Positions 1 to 10,868 of a stretch of DNA of 64,000 bases are shown piece by piece (the first letter of the stretch is position 1; each line of letters begins with the position of its first letter). A program made the position numbers and the translations under genes. The notes under the pieces are model-generated. The model ran no database searches, was not told the origin of the DNA, and was given only the letters and a program-made list of their open reading frames with translations. Origin of the DNA: Casuarina equisetifolia (Eukaryota; Streptophyta; Magnoliopsida; Fagales; Casuarinaceae); contig CM052359.1 in assembly GCA_028551475.1 (NCBI GenBank), forward strand, positions 13,889,583 through 13,953,582, read 5' to 3'.

Positions 1-324
1 TCTGCCATCACATAGGATAGTAAATAAATTAGAAAATTCTGCCATCACATAGATATTATCTCTCTTGCAAGCATAAATAATCAATATTAGTACCTAGTAA
101 TTATGGTGAAGTCATATGCTCTAACATATTTCTTTTATTAAGTTTTCTTAGACTTAGTTAGTTAATTTATCATCCATCAATTTGGTTTGCTAGATAAAGT
201 CTAGGAGTTATTCACCGTTAGTAATTAGTTGGTCTAGTAATCACCAATCTCTGTGGGACGATATCTTTCTTATCATTATATTACTTGTTCGACATGTTCA
301 CTTGCATTTAGATTTCACCGAACA
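1..324 (+). mobile_element. LTR-B copy, 3' part (runs off the window start)
   Basis: This stretch matches the last part of the LTR-B copies at 663-2753 and 12618-13847, sharing the phrases around CATCACATAGATATTATC and CTGTGGGACGATATCTTTC. It ends in TTTCACCGAACA, like the TTTCACCAAACA end of the 663-2753 copy. After position 324 the gypsy A RNase H sequence begins with GAAAC, which would be the target duplication; its partner lies outside the window. It is either a solo LTR or the 3' LTR of an element lying to the left. Confidence 0.75.
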
Positions 325-329
325 GAAAC

Positions 330-662
330 AAATGAAAAAGATTGGAGAAATTCTAACCATTTTGCATGCCTTGGGTTGAGTTTATGTTGGCCATTTAAGA
401 ACTTCAAAGCTTAATGATTTGATTGTAGAACAAATTGCAAGCCTTAAGTAATGACTCCAATGATCTAATTCCCTCACAATTGCATAAAATTCCTTATCAT
501 AGTGGAGTAGTTCCTTTTGCATTCATTAAACTTCTCATTAAAATAAGTTAAGGGCTTTTTGGCTTGAATGAGGACAACACCTATTCTAATGCCACTAGCA
601 TTACACTCCACTTCAAAGACCTTATCAAAGTCTGGTAAGGCAATAATTGAAGCTTCACACAA
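330..662 (-). pseudogene. Gypsy A RNase H fragment (downstream half)
   Basis: The minus-strand reading has the RT-linked RNase H signature: a [15 protein letters not shown] stretch (the usual catalytic Asp position reads Asn), then [14 protein letters not shown] and YST near the end. The corresponding sequence in gypsy D (54473-54766) keeps [11 protein letters not shown]. The domain is cut at 662/663 by LTR-B and resumes at 2754. A frame loss near 480 ends the open frame. No function is expected. Confidence 0.8.
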
Positions 663-1403
663 TGATAACTCCATTTTTATAGAGTTATTTTACCTATTTT
701 TAGGCAATAAATAATGTAATGCTTATGAGAAAATATTTGAATTTCTCTTTATATACTTAAATTTGCCTTTTTTTGTAGAATAAGGAGACATGGAAAAAAA
801 GAACAAACATGGAAAACCTGATGCTTATTATATGACAAAATATGGTCAAAATATCAAGATTAAGAAAATCAAGATGAGCTTAGGCTTTGGATGATTGTTA
901 TTAGATTTATTATTATTATTATTGGGTTTTCTAAATAATTAGAAAACCTGATCATATTTAGAGTTCAAAACCTAATTGTTTTAGAGATTAAAAACTCAAT
1001 TTTACTAGAATATGAGATAGTTTTAAACCTAAACCCAATTTAAGAAAAGAGGCAAAAAAAAAAGAGATAAGGAAATTGAGCATAACTTAAGATAAAAGCT
1101 AGGAATTCAAGGTTTTCTTAAAAAAAAAACAAAAAGAGTAACAGACTTCTTGTTCTTGGATTTAAGATGTCTTCTTTATTTCCTATTATTGTTCTTCCTT
1201 AGTATTTCTTTATGCTTTAGTTTACTTTCGTTAGAACTACGATATAATCTAATTATGATAGTATGAATCTTATGATTGTTATGTTTTGTAAGACATTTTG
1301 TTTATGTGAAGTTATATATTACTATGTTTAATATTTTTAAGTGATTAGCTACTACTTAAATGCTTTGATTTGCATATTTTAGATCAATAAGAGATAATAT
1401 GCA

Positions 1404-1580
1404 ATTACTTTTTGTAATGTGTAACCATAAATTAAATATGGATAAACATATATCATATTGTTTGTGTGGTTTTTGGTGTAAGCTGAGAATCTTAGAATAG
1501 CTTTTTGTAATGTGTAATCATAAATTAAATATGGATAATCATATATTATATTGTTTGTGTGATTTTTGGTGTAAGCTGAA
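1404..1580 (+). repeat. Tandem duplication of about 100 bp within LTR-B
   Basis: The segment TTTTTGTAATGTGTAACC to GGTGTAAGCTGAGAAT is followed at once by a second copy with a few substitutions. The LTR-B copy at 12618-13847 has a single version, so the duplication is private to this insertion. Confidence 0.75.
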
Positions 1581-1902
1581 AATGTTCATAGATTCTAATA
1601 TATTTGGTTTGTTTCAATTCACATATAAAGATATAGTAAATTAATGAACTAAGTAAGTTTGCTATACCTAGACATAAGATAATAAATAAATTAAGAAGTT
1701 TTGCTATCACATAGATATTATCTATCTTATAAGCATAAATAATTAAAATTAGTACCTAGTAGTTATGGTGAAGTCGAATGCTCTAACATATTTCTTGTAT
1801 TTAATTTTATTAAATTTAGTTAGTTAATCTATCATATATTATTTTGATTTGTTAGATAAATTCTAGGAGTTATTCATTGTTAGTAATTAGTTGGTCTAGT
1901 AA

Positions 1903-2664
1903 TGATGCGGAAGCAACTATGCTAACCTATACTAATGGCCTAGCCCATATGTTGAATGTCTTAGCAATTGCATATTTAGGCCATAATGTGATCCAATGGG
2001 TCTAAAAACCAAACTTAAAGGGCATCCCAGAGATTTTCTAGGAATTTTAATATATTTAAGACTTCTTAACTATTGTTTCATGGTTTTTAAATTGTCAACA
2101 TTCTTACTATCTGAAGTTTCTATACTTGTCAAGATTCTTACTATTTGGAGTTTCCATACCTGTCAATATTTCTACTATTTGGACTTTTCATACCTGTTAA
2201 GATTCCTATTATCTAGAGTTTTCATTCTTGTTAGGATTCCTATTGTTTTAAGGTTCCTAATTTGTTAGGATCCTATCCCTAATTTGTTTAGGATCTTAAT
2301 TTAGTTAGTTTTTATTTTCCTTGATTTTAGGGATCCTGAATCCTACCAAACTTAGGTTTTATGTATTCTATATCCTTCTAGCATTAGGTTTAGTCGTCTA
2401 TTTAAAGAGATTGTTATTTCAATTGTAAACAGAACCTTTTGAGAACTTTTGGAGAAGTCATTGAATTTTGTTATTTTTAAGCTTTTCCTTTTTAAGTTTT
2501 ATGCCCTTACTTTCCAACCTTTTACATTCTTGTTATTTTAATTCCTACACTTAAATTATTGTCTTTACATTTCCAACCTTTATATTTATGAATTTTCCTA
2601 TTATTATTTAGTTCCAATCCTTCTAATCTCAAACTCACTCCATTGCCCATTAAGATCTGCATCA
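1903..2664 (+). mobile_element. LTR-C solo LTR inserted inside LTR-B, duplication AGTAA
   Basis: This 762-bp segment begins TGATGCGG and ends TCTGCATCA. It is bounded by perfect 5-bp repeats AGTAA at 1898-1902 and 2665-2669. It resembles the LTRs of the gypsy element at 30727-36797, including tandem units of about 34 bp of the type GAGTTTCCAT...TGTCAAGATTC (about 2110-2250). No PBS or coding domain adjoins it, so it is a solo LTR. It lies inside LTR-B, which lies inside gypsy A: three layers dated relative to one another. Confidence 0.88.
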
Positions 2665-2753
2665 AGTAATTACTAATATATGTGGGACAATATCTTTCCA
2701 TCATTATATTACTTGTTCAATATGTTCACTTGCATTTAGGATTTCACCAAACA

Positions 2754-3730
2754 CACAACTTTTGTTTAATCACCCTTAAAGCATCATCAGCTTCCTTACT
2801 CCATTCAAAAACACTTTTCTTCATACATTTGATAATGGGAGTCATAATGGTGCTAAAGTTAAATACAAACAGGAGGTAAAATGAAGCCAAGCCATGAAAA
2901 CTCCTTACTTTAGTAATGGAACTAGGCTAGGGTCTAGATTTAATAACCTCAACCTTAGACTGATTAACCATACTACCATTTCTAGAAACCACATATCCAA
3001 GAGACACAACACTAGGGGAGAAGAATTCACACTTTGGTAACTTGACATAAAACTTTTGTCTCCTTAATGCATCAAATACTGGCCGTAAATGATCTAAGTG
3101 GTCTCCCTCACATCTACTACCAATAAGGATATCATCAAAATAAACCACAATAAATTTACCAAGAAAGGGGCGTAGTACCTCATTCATCAAAAGCATAAAG
3201 GTACTTAGGGCATTAGAAAGATTGAATGGCATGACCATCCACTCTTACAGGCCCTCTTTGGTTTTAAAGGTTGTCTTCCATTCATCTCCCTCTCTCATCT
3301 AGATCTTATGATAGCCACTCCGTAAGTCCACCTTGGAGAAGATGGTGGCTCTATGTAATTCATCTAGCATATCATTAAGTCATGGAATGGGATACTTGTA
3401 TTTGATGGTGATCTTGTTGATGGCTTTGTTATCTACACACATTTGAAATGATCCATCTTTTTTTGGCACCAATAGGGCTGGAACCAAACATGGGCTCATA
3501 CTTTTCCGTATAAATCCTTAGGCCACTAACTCATCTATCTACCTTTTTAACTCCCTAGCCTCTTCGAGATTACATCTGTAAGTTGCCTTATTAGGTAAGG
3601 GTGCCCTTGGAAGTAGGTCTATATGGTGCTCTATCCCTTTAATTGGTGGTAAACTAAGTGGAAGGTCATTGGAAAATACATCAGCAAACTTAGATAAGAG
3701 TGGTTGAACAAGCAGATGTGGTTCACTCAC
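2754..3730 (-). pseudogene. Gypsy A reverse transcriptase with the start of RNase H
   Basis: On the minus strand 3730-3539 carries the N-terminal RT region (LPPIKGIEHHIDL, then NKATYRCN). 3238-2927 carries the palm with the active-site motif YFDDIL followed by the conserved PKCEFF and GYVVSRNG stretches. The middle (3240-3540) is conserved but shows frame breaks. The reading continues through 2900-2754 into the LTR-B junction. Stops and frameshifts make it non-functional. Confidence 0.85.
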
Positions 3731-3784
3731 CCTTTTACTCTCTTTCCCTTCAGCAACATGTAATACAAGGATGAGTTTATGTTT

Positions 3785-4300
3785 TTAGATGACTTTCTCT
3801 ACTAAGGTTTCACTAAGGAATAGGCTTTTTTTCCTATCTTTTACCCTATGTGTTTGTTGTATTTGGGAGGGACTACGTGGAGCTAAGGTTATAAGCTTCT
3901 CCCCACTTTTGAAGGAATAGGTATTTTGTTTACCATCATGCTTAGCACTCATATCATATTGCCACGGCCTCCCAAACAAAAAATGGCAAGTATCCGTAGG
4001 TATAACATCACAAGTAATCTAATTTACATAATGCTTTCAAATGGAAAAATTAAGTAGGACTTACCTTGAAACTTAAAGATGACTCCCTTGGCTTAGCCAT
4101 TGTAGGTTGTATGAATAAGGGTGATCTAAGGTAGATAATTTTAACTTCTCCATAAGAGTTGTAGAACCTACATTAACACAACTCTCACTATTAATAATAA
4201 CATAACATACCTTTCCATTAATTGTGCATCGAGTTTGAAAGATGTTCTCATGTTATTCATATAAAGGGCTAACATGAGCATTTAAGGCTTTGTGAAGAAT
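3785..4300 (-). pseudogene. Gypsy A protease/linker region remnant
   Basis: This lies between the gag zinc knuckle (about 4440-4500) and RT, where the aspartic protease sits in gypsy polyproteins. The minus-strand frame 3979-3785 has the linker-like FGRPWQYDMSAKHDGKQNTY. The stretch 4130-4260 has the CXTNVXS-type protease region, but frame breaks hide a clean catalytic motif. The call rests on position and on similarity to the element at 30727-36797. Confidence 0.6.
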
Positions 4301-5510
4301 AAGCATACTGCCAAAATCAGCTTGCTCAATGATCTCATTCTCTTCCTCTAAATCAACCACAGGCTCATAATCACCATACTCTTCTTTAGAGTAGCCTTTT
4401 TCAATCTCTTCAATGTCTCTCATTGTCATCACTCTTCTGTTTGGACAGTTAGCCTATACATGGCCAAATCCTTGGCAATTAAAGCACTTTCTCTCCCTTG
4501 GATCTTACTTTATAAAATTGGGTATTGTCTTTGAGGCTTCACCAAACTTTTCTTTACCTTTTTCCTTGTTGGCAAGCTCAAGCTTGTTGTAGGATGAGGG
4601 ACCCTATAAAAAGTGGTCCTTCTAATGTAAGACCTAGAACCTTCCTTGTTAAAAGACTTAGATCCAGAGCTTTTAAAGGTCCTTCTTTGCCTCTCCACTT
4701 TGATATATAGTTTGCAAACATCATCAAAAGAGCAATAGGACTACAATTCAACAGTGTTAGAAATCTTAAGATTTAAGCCCCTTAGAAACTGTGCTATAAT
4801 GGTCTCCTTGGGCTCTAGTACCTCACATCTCATCATGAGGGTCTCAAATTCCTTAATGTACTCCTCCACACTCCTCTCATCTTGTTTGAGTGCATGTATT
4901 TTTAGATAAAGATCTTGCTTGTAATCATTAGGCAAAAAGTACCTTTTGAGTAGCTTATTCAATTTCTCCCATGAATGGACCTTTTCCTTCCATCTCAATC
5001 TTGTTGTTTCTTAACATTCTTCCACCACAAAGAAGCATATTCTTTAAGATGAAGAGCATTAACTTTATACCTTTTTAATCATCATACCCTTTGAACTCAA
5101 ACACCATTTTAATACAACGTAGCCAATCAACAAAATTATTGGGGTCAAGAGTACCTGTGAATTATAGGATTTCAACACGTAAGCAACAATCATCATCTAG
5201 CCTCCTCCTCTGCTCACTTTCATCACTACTAGAATATGCACGAGCTTCATCTTGGTTGCCTTGGCATCATGGTAGAAGTTTTGCAACATTTGGAGGACGT
5301 TAAATAGTTACCTTTTCATATGGAGGACATTAGAAAATTGCTCTTTTACCTCGCCTAACTCAAGTGATAACATTATGTTTGCAACTTCCCATGGTGGAAT
5401 TGGGGGAGAATGACCACTATGATGAGACGAAGAATGACCACTATGATGAGATGAAAGATTTTTGTTTGGATTAAACACCTTGAGGAGAGCTCACTTAAAA
5501 GAATAATCTA
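4300..5510 (-). pseudogene. Gypsy A gag remnant with broken CCHC knuckle
   Basis: The minus-strand frame 4998-4741 reads as a retrotransposon gag core (WEKLNKLLKRYFLP, then EEYIKEFETLMMRC and FLRGLN). About 4500-4440 encodes a CCHC zinc knuckle, CFNC...GH...CP, in which a TAG stop (4454-4456) falls just after the GHV residues. A 24-bp tandem repeat (GAATGACCACTATGATGAGA type, about 5410-5457) lies near the gag N-terminus. Parallel plus-strand ORFs here are shadows. Confidence 0.8.
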
Positions 5511-5524
5511 GGCTTTGATTACCA
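5511..5524 (-). other. Primer-binding site of gypsy A
   Basis: The minus-strand TGGTAATCAAAGCC differs slightly from the tRNA-Met-type PBS TGGTATCAGAGCC. It sits two bases from the LTR end, as expected. Confidence 0.8.
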
Positions 5525-5526
5525 CT

Positions 5527-6098
5527 TGATGCAGATCATATGGTGGGCTAGAGTGAGCTCAAATTAAAGGTGATATGTAAAAATTACTTTTTTGTGTTTT
5601 TGGATTTTTTTAGAAAAGTGAATGTTTGGATGGGAGGTGAGAGAAAAACTAAAATAAAAAGAACTAAAACAAAGATAAATGCCAAGTAACCAACTCTAAG
5701 ATGTAAAGGCAATGCCACTAGTCAAGGAGGTGAAAAACAAAAATACTAATAACAAAAACAAAAGATAAATGCTAATAAACTCCAAGACATAAAGGCAATG
5801 CCACTAGTCAAGGAGGAGTTCCACCATCAATCTCTAGCAAGAATTGGATAAAAGATGCAAAAGTTGATCACACAACTTAAGGGTTTTTATTCTTTAGAAT
5901 TCAAGGTTACTTACAACTAAAACAATGCTCCCTTTAAATAGACAATTAAACCTAATCCTAGAAGGATCTTGGTAAATCAGGAATCTTAAAACTTAATTCT
6001 AAAAGGATCTTAGTAAATCAAGAATCCTTAAAATTAAGGAAGTTTTAACAAATCTAGATTTTAACAATAAAGAAATTCTAGATAAATTAGAGATCTGA
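5527..6098 (-). mobile_element. 5' LTR of gypsy A, truncated (LTR-C family)
   Basis: The LTR end (minus ...GATCTGCATCA) abuts the PBS. Sequence similar to 52574-52800 and to 6970-7742 continues to about 6098, then stops, so several hundred bases of the LTR 5' part are missing. Two imperfect tandem copies of a 55-90-bp segment (AGATAAATGC...CACTAGTCAAGGAGG) lie at 5673-5730 and 5763-5816. Confidence 0.7.
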
Positions 6099-6969
6099 CA
6101 AGTATGGACATCATTGTAGCATTCCTAGAGCTTTCAAGTTGATGAACCGGGTTCAAGTTTTGTGTACAACCATTGATGAATTTAAACTTGTTCTTGATCA
6201 AAAGGCGATCGTCATTGTTTTGTACCAGATGGCATAATTGGAGGTTCCTTGAAGCTTTACCCTAACAAGTGTTGTCGAATTGGTGCCTTTAGCTAGAAAA
6301 TACAAAGGATTAACACAATCTAGGGTTTACATTCATCCTCTAGTGTCCAAATTGGGATTTTAGGGCATAGCGGGCAAAGGTGTCCTCAAAGGTGTGCAAG
6401 AACTGTTACCCCTGTCATGGTGAGACAAAACATAAAGAGGAACATTACTGAATTCTACCATTATGGTAGTCATAGTAAAGATGCTTCAAACAACATCATT
6501 AAATGTTAGGGTAGATGAAGAAACGATGTTGTTGTGAGATTCAAGCAACAATGTCATTTTTAGTACCAAGGTATACAACATTATTTTAGAAGTTAATAAT
6601 TCCAGAGGACAAACGATGTTATTGCATTTAAAGTTGAGAAGGGAAATGCCATCGTTTGACTTTATTGTAGGGAAAGATGTGGCAAACCAAAATTACATCG
6701 TTTTATGTTAGGCCACAAAAAAAAAAATGTATAACCACGTTGGCTTGCTATCTAGTTGGGTGAAAAAAGGTTTTAGAGCACCTTTTATGGTCAATTTTGA
6801 CTAGAAAATGGGCAAAAAGCTTTGATTTGTAGATTGTAAGTGAAAACAAGTTTGGATCAAAGAAAATGAATAAGTTTTAAGCTCAATTCAGGAAAGAAAC
6901 AATTTTAAGAACCTAAGCTCTTGATGCCATGTCAAAATACAACAGAATTTAGGTAGAAAGCTTGCTTCT
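6099..6969 (-). mobile_element. Fragment of a second retroelement leader (copia-like PBS)
   Basis: No coding frame is recognisable. On the minus strand 6929-6917 reads TGGCATCAAGAGC, close to the tRNA-Met PBS. Just above it, 6969-6930 ends in ATTTTGACA, as an LTR end would. The sequence below would then be the untranslated leader of a minus-strand element whose LTR is cut at 6970 by the next LTR. Nothing else is recognised in 6099-6900. Confidence 0.4.
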
Positions 6970-7742
6970 TGATACAGGAGCACCTACATCAGCCCAAGCT
7001 CTTAGCCCAGCCCATATGTTAAGTTTGTCAATTCATACTTGCTTGGGCCACAACATAATCCAGTGGGTGCAAAAACGCCAAGGTTGAAGCAGTCAAGGAT
7101 ATTCCATAGCATCTTTACAATCTTTACTATAAGGGTTTCCTAAGTAGTTATTGAATCATTAATTTCTTAGGTTTAATTTATTGTTTGAGAATATTTCCTT
7201 TTATTTGGTTTTCCTTAATTGTCTAGGTTCCTGATTTATCTGGGTTTCCATACTTGTCAAATCTCTGATTTGTTTAGGAATCCATTATTTGTCAAAATCC
7301 ATATTTGTTAAGACTTCCTTAATTTTAAGGATTCTTGATTTGTCAGGATCCTTCTAGAATTAGGTTTTAAGGATTCCTGATTTACCAAATTCCTTTTAGA
7401 ATTATGTTTAGCTACCTATTTAAAAGGAACATTGTTTCAGTTGTAAGCAAACTTATTTTCCAGAGAATAGAAAACCCAAAGTTGTGTGATCAACTTTTGC
7501 ATTCCTTTATCCAATTCTTGCCAAGGATTGGTGGTGGTCCTTGACTGGTGCGTTGCCTTTACGTCTTGGAGCTTATTGGCATCTATCTTTTGTTTTTATT
7601 TTTCATATTTTCATTTTTCCTCTTTTCCTCCTTGTCAAACAATCACTTTTCCCACAAAAAAACTAAAAATACCAAAAAAAAAATAACTATTTTTAGTTAT
7701 TTTCTTAACCCGAGCTCACTCAAGCCTACCATAAGATTCACA
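6970..7742 (+). mobile_element. LTR of the LTR-C/gypsy family, probably solo
   Basis: It starts TGATACAGGAGCACC and ends near AAGATTCACA. The start region (AGCCCAAGCTCTTAGCCCAGC...CTTGCTTGGGCCACAACATAATCCAGTGG) matches the reverse complement of 52880-52994 and 42870-42956. Internal AT-rich repeats of the type GATTCCTGATTTGTCAGGATCC are shared with those LTRs. I found no matching 5-bp duplication and no adjoining PBS. Small ORFs at 7486-7766 lie inside it and are not genes. Confidence 0.7.
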
Positions 7743-8416
7743 CCCAAAAACCCTAATACAATTTAGGTTACAAACAAAGAAAATTATTCCCATGTTAAGA
7801 GAAAGCAATGATTCTATACATGAACTTATAAAAAAATGAAAATGTGGGTGAGGGAGTCTTGCACGTTGCTGTCCCATCCAAGTTGTCACGAGCTATGTTC
7901 TCTGCATGGAAGCAACTGCATAACAACTACATGAGTAGCTATTAAGTAAGCTTGCGTGGCAACCACGTGTGGTGGCTGCCTCTCCACCGCTCATCTCATA
8001 TCTGAACAAACATAGAATCAAATTTCATGGTTCAAATAAATAAAATTGAATTATAAGCCATAACTCAAGTGTAATACTTTTCCTAGAACTTTACTTATGA
8101 AATTTATAATTTTTTCTTACGATGATTTCAACATATGGGTATTAGAATTTCTAGCATTGTATGCAACTTAATAAAATTCTTTAATATGAAAAATTTATCC
8201 TCTTTATAAATTGATTTCAAAGAATAAATTACATTGTCAATAAAGATAACAAAGACTTCATACTAAAAGAAACCACAATCTTCTCAAAGAAACTAGAAAT
8301 TAAGGAAAGAAAATAAGATTTCCCAACATGTTTATTACTAAAGTGAACATGCATATGAACATTGCGCTCAAGTCTTCAAACTTAGATTAAAGAAATGTAT
8401 AGCATAGAAGATTAAC
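7743..8416. other. Probable intron or flank of the NPF pseudogene; nothing else recognised
   Basis: This region lies just beyond the exon 3 splice donor of the minus-strand NPF pseudogene. I could not find the expected last NPF exon in it on either strand, so the 3' end of that gene is missing or lies outside. No mobile-element end is evident. Confidence 0.4.
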
Positions 8417-8569
8417 CTTAATGAAGGAGTGTAGTCAATTCTGAATTTCCCTTTTCTCGCATAGTGCCCCATGCTTAACTCATGAAGTTCTTTTAGGTCA
8501 GTTGGTACAGGTGCCTTCCTCTTCCTTATACTAGCAACAAGAACATTTTCCATCCGAGTGATTAGACTT
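8417..8569 (-). pseudogene. NPF pseudogene exon 3, downstream part
   Basis: The frame reads ITRMENVLVASIRKRK..., then LHELSMGHYARKGKFRID and TPSLR. This is the conserved NPF cytoplasmic loop after the sixth helix. It ends at a GT donor (8416-8415) inside the LR codons, the usual intron position for the family. Its first bases continue in frame from 19899 once element P and one copy of its target duplication are removed. Confidence 0.88.
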
Positions 8570-8878
8570 TGTTACAGGTCTAAAGTCGAGGCCCTAAAGT
8601 GGTCAAGCCCAAGTTAGTATTAAAGCCCAAGTCCATATCAGAAACATTACCGGTGGAGAATGATGTAATTGTAAGGCAGCTTTGGTTAATGAAAAACTTG
8701 GAAGTTGCTTCCATGGAGGTGGTGTCTCCCTTCAACGAGGCTAGAGGTGCCGTGTCTCCCTCCAATGAGACTGGAGGTGTTGGTCTCTGTCTAATGAGGT
8801 CAGAATCATGTTGTTCCCAAGGGTCGAATCTAATATCCGTACCATCTGTACCGACTGACCCATATTAGGCCCGTAACA
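8570..8878 (+). mobile_element. Element P 5' LTR
   Basis: This 309-bp LTR starts TGTTACAGG and ends CCGTAACA, matching 19595-19898 closely with scattered substitutions and a small indel near the end. The short ORFs on both strands within it are not genes. Confidence 0.88.
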
Positions 8879-8880
8879 AA

Positions 8881-8892
8881 TGGTATTGAAGC
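8881..8892 (+). other. Element P primer-binding site
   Basis: TGGTATTGAAGC lies two bases after the LTR end and resembles the tRNA-Met PBS TGGTATCAGAGC with three changes. It fixes the element orientation as plus. Confidence 0.75.
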
Positions 8893-10060
8893 AATTTCGA
8901 CTTGGGGAACTGCCGATCAACATGCAAGTTTAAGGTGAAGCTTGAAGACATTGTAGAGATCAAAGCTCTGTGTGTGCAAATGCTGAATATTACCTCGAGG
9001 ATGGAAACTGACTTGAAGTCATGCGCATACATCTACAGGAATTGTGTAAGGAGATGTAGGAGGAAGTGATTTGAGAGCAAGCAAAAAAAGAGCTGAAGGC
9101 GGGGGAAAAGAAACTGAAACTTTTAGTTCCAGTAGTCAAACTAAAGGCACCTGAGATGGAGCCACTTTAGCCGATTGATCGACAAGCGGGCCATTGTAAG
9201 GCACCAGTGCGACGTGTGGTCGGCTGTCGTCGCCGTGCGGTGAGAAGGCTCAACTTGGGCGCTACCTGGAGAAGGCCGATCAAACATTAACCTAGTTGCC
9301 CAAGTCCTCATCGAAAACACCGAGGCAAAGAGTAGTAGAGTAAACAAAGAAGCCGTGGTGTGGGTGAGCTACAACAGAAATGTTGGGCATCAGATCTAGG
9401 CCAATTGGTGCCAAACACACTCCCACGTGCCGACCACTATAGAACGACCTTCTGATCTGTTGGTTGGGATGGCCACCAGAGTCTTCTTCCACCGGGGGAG
9501 GCCGCCAGAGGGTCGCCGGCAAAAATTTTGGCAAGCATAGTTCTAAGTTAGTTTGAAAAGTATCACTTTATTTTGTGAGAAATTACATTATTGTTGTGAG
9601 AATGTGAATGTTACGTTCATTAGTTAGGATATTAGGTTTAGTTGGTTCAGTGTTTGGTGGGGATTAGAAGGGGAATGAATTTACAAGGACTACGGTTAAG
9701 GAAAGAAATGGAGGAAAGATAGTGGGGTTGACATGGTAAGTTTCAAAAATTCTGTCCAAGCCAATACGGATCTTGAGTTTCAAAGGAAAAATGGGAGGTT
9801 TGTTCTTTTCAAAGGGGGTTTTGCTGCCTTCACCAACATGCTTATTGTTCCTCATAGTTCTGGTATTGTTCATCCAGCTAAACTTGAATATCTTGGATGA
9901 ATTGTTTTCCACTCAGACAACATACTCTTTCATCAAGTGCATCATCAGTGTAAGTGGTTTACAGATAAATACACTTTTCCTTTCTTGAGCAAGGTGGCTT
10001 TAAGGCTTAAGGCTTAAGGCTTCTTGGGTTGGGAGAGTGTTTTGTGGGATGGCGATTAAG
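8893..10060 (+). other. Element P leader / gag-like remnant, unassigned
   Basis: After the PBS comes a purine-rich, Lys/Glu-rich stretch (about 8930-9170) that could be the start of a decayed gag. Then comes a GC-rich segment (9170-9530) unlike its neighbours, then AT-rich sequence. No domain is recognised and stops are frequent in every frame. 9740-9960 might be another captured host fragment, but I cannot name it. Confidence 0.4.
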
Positions 10061-10099
10061 GCATCAATTGATTTGCATCTCTATGGCTAATGAGGTGAT

Positions 10100-10868
10100 T
10101 TGGGTTTTTCCTATGATTTGTTTATGAAAATTCTAGGGAGAGATGTAATTTCTTGGGATTCTAAAATCATGGTCTTGGCAAAAAGAGGTTATCCGAAAGA
10201 GGCACCTGAAGCTATTTGGAAGGATGGAAAAAAAGAATGTGAAGCCAAATGACGTGACAAGGTTGGGTGTGTTTTCGGGTTGCACAGAGAAGTTGGATTT
10301 GGATTTGGATTGGGATTTGGGAAGGTGGGTGTGTTTTTATCTCGAAATGAATGAGCTTCTTGTGAATTTGACTTTAAGGAATGCAATGCCTAATTTGTAT
10401 TTAAAATATGGGGGCACAATAGAGGCGAAAGGATTGTTTGATAAAAGGCTAGGGAAAGATATCTTCTATTGGGTAACAATGTTTGATGGATATGTTAAGT
10501 TAAGGAATTATGATGGGGCCCAACATATTTTTAAGGAAGTTTATCGAAAAGATATTGATCCATGGAATGCCCTGATTTCAACTTATGAACAGGATAATAA
10601 GCCAATGGAGGTTTTGGCTACATTTCGTGAATTGCTACTCAGGAAGAATCCAAAATTGGATGAGGCCACTCTTGTCTGTACTCTGTCTGCTTCTATTGGT
10701 GATGCCATTAGTCATGGTTTTTGCTCTTGGAATTTTTACACCAATGATATGCAAGCTTTCCAACTTGACGGTGGAGTAAACACTTTTAGAATAATACTTG
10801 GGCCCTTGTCACACACGATGGTGCACAGAAGAAAGCCTATTCTTAATAATCTGGTCCCAGAAAATTAG
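10100..10868 (+). pseudogene. Captured PPR-gene fragment (OTP81-like, PLS type)
   Basis: PPR proteins bind organelle RNA through 35-residue repeats. This piece carries about four repeats. The first (GRDVISWDSKIMVLAKRGYP) ends at a one-base insertion at about 10223. The frame opened by the ATG at 10224 then gives NVKPNDVT, NLTLRNAM, DIFYWVTMFDGYVKL and DPWNALISTYEQ. The order and wording match the PLS-class PPR subfamily that includes Arabidopsis OTP81 (At2g29760). The 214-codon frame diverges after about residue 165. It lacks the N-terminus, other repeats and the E/DYW end, so it is a transduced fragment with no transit peptide and no likely function. Confidence 0.8.

Larger units (their letters stand above)
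663..2753 (+). mobile_element. LTR-B solo LTR inserted in gypsy A, duplication CACAA
   Basis: The element starts TGATAACTCC and ends CACCAAACA. It is flanked by perfect 5-bp direct repeats CACAA at 658-662 and 2754-2758, and removing it restores the RNase H sequence. No coding domain is present, so it reads as a solo LTR. It holds a tandem duplication of about 100 bp (1404-1580) that is absent from the copy at 12618. It also holds an LTR-C insertion at 1903-2664. Without these two the unit is about 1.2 kb. Confidence 0.85.
325..6098 (-). mobile_element. Ty3/gypsy retrotransposon A, decayed, with nested LTR insertions
   Basis: Read on the minus strand the order is LTR (about 6098-5527), PBS (5524-5511), gag, protease, RT and RNase H, which is the gypsy order as far as it goes. 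The integrase end and 3' LTR are not in the window. Every ORF is short and interrupted, so the element is dead. It is closely related to gypsy D (52574-55899) and to the element at 30727-36797: the RNase H stretch at 330-662 plus 2759 onward aligns with 54340-54760. The 5' LTR stops resembling its family near 6098 and is probably truncated there. Confidence 0.85.

Noticed and set aside
7486..7766. Small hydrophobic ORFs as a peptide gene
   Set aside because: They lie inside an LTR, start inside AT/T-rich sequence and overlap in two frames without homology.
10224..10868. A working PPR protein gene
   Set aside because: Only about four repeats, a frameshift at about 10223, no targeting peptide or C-terminal domains, and it lies inside a retroelement.
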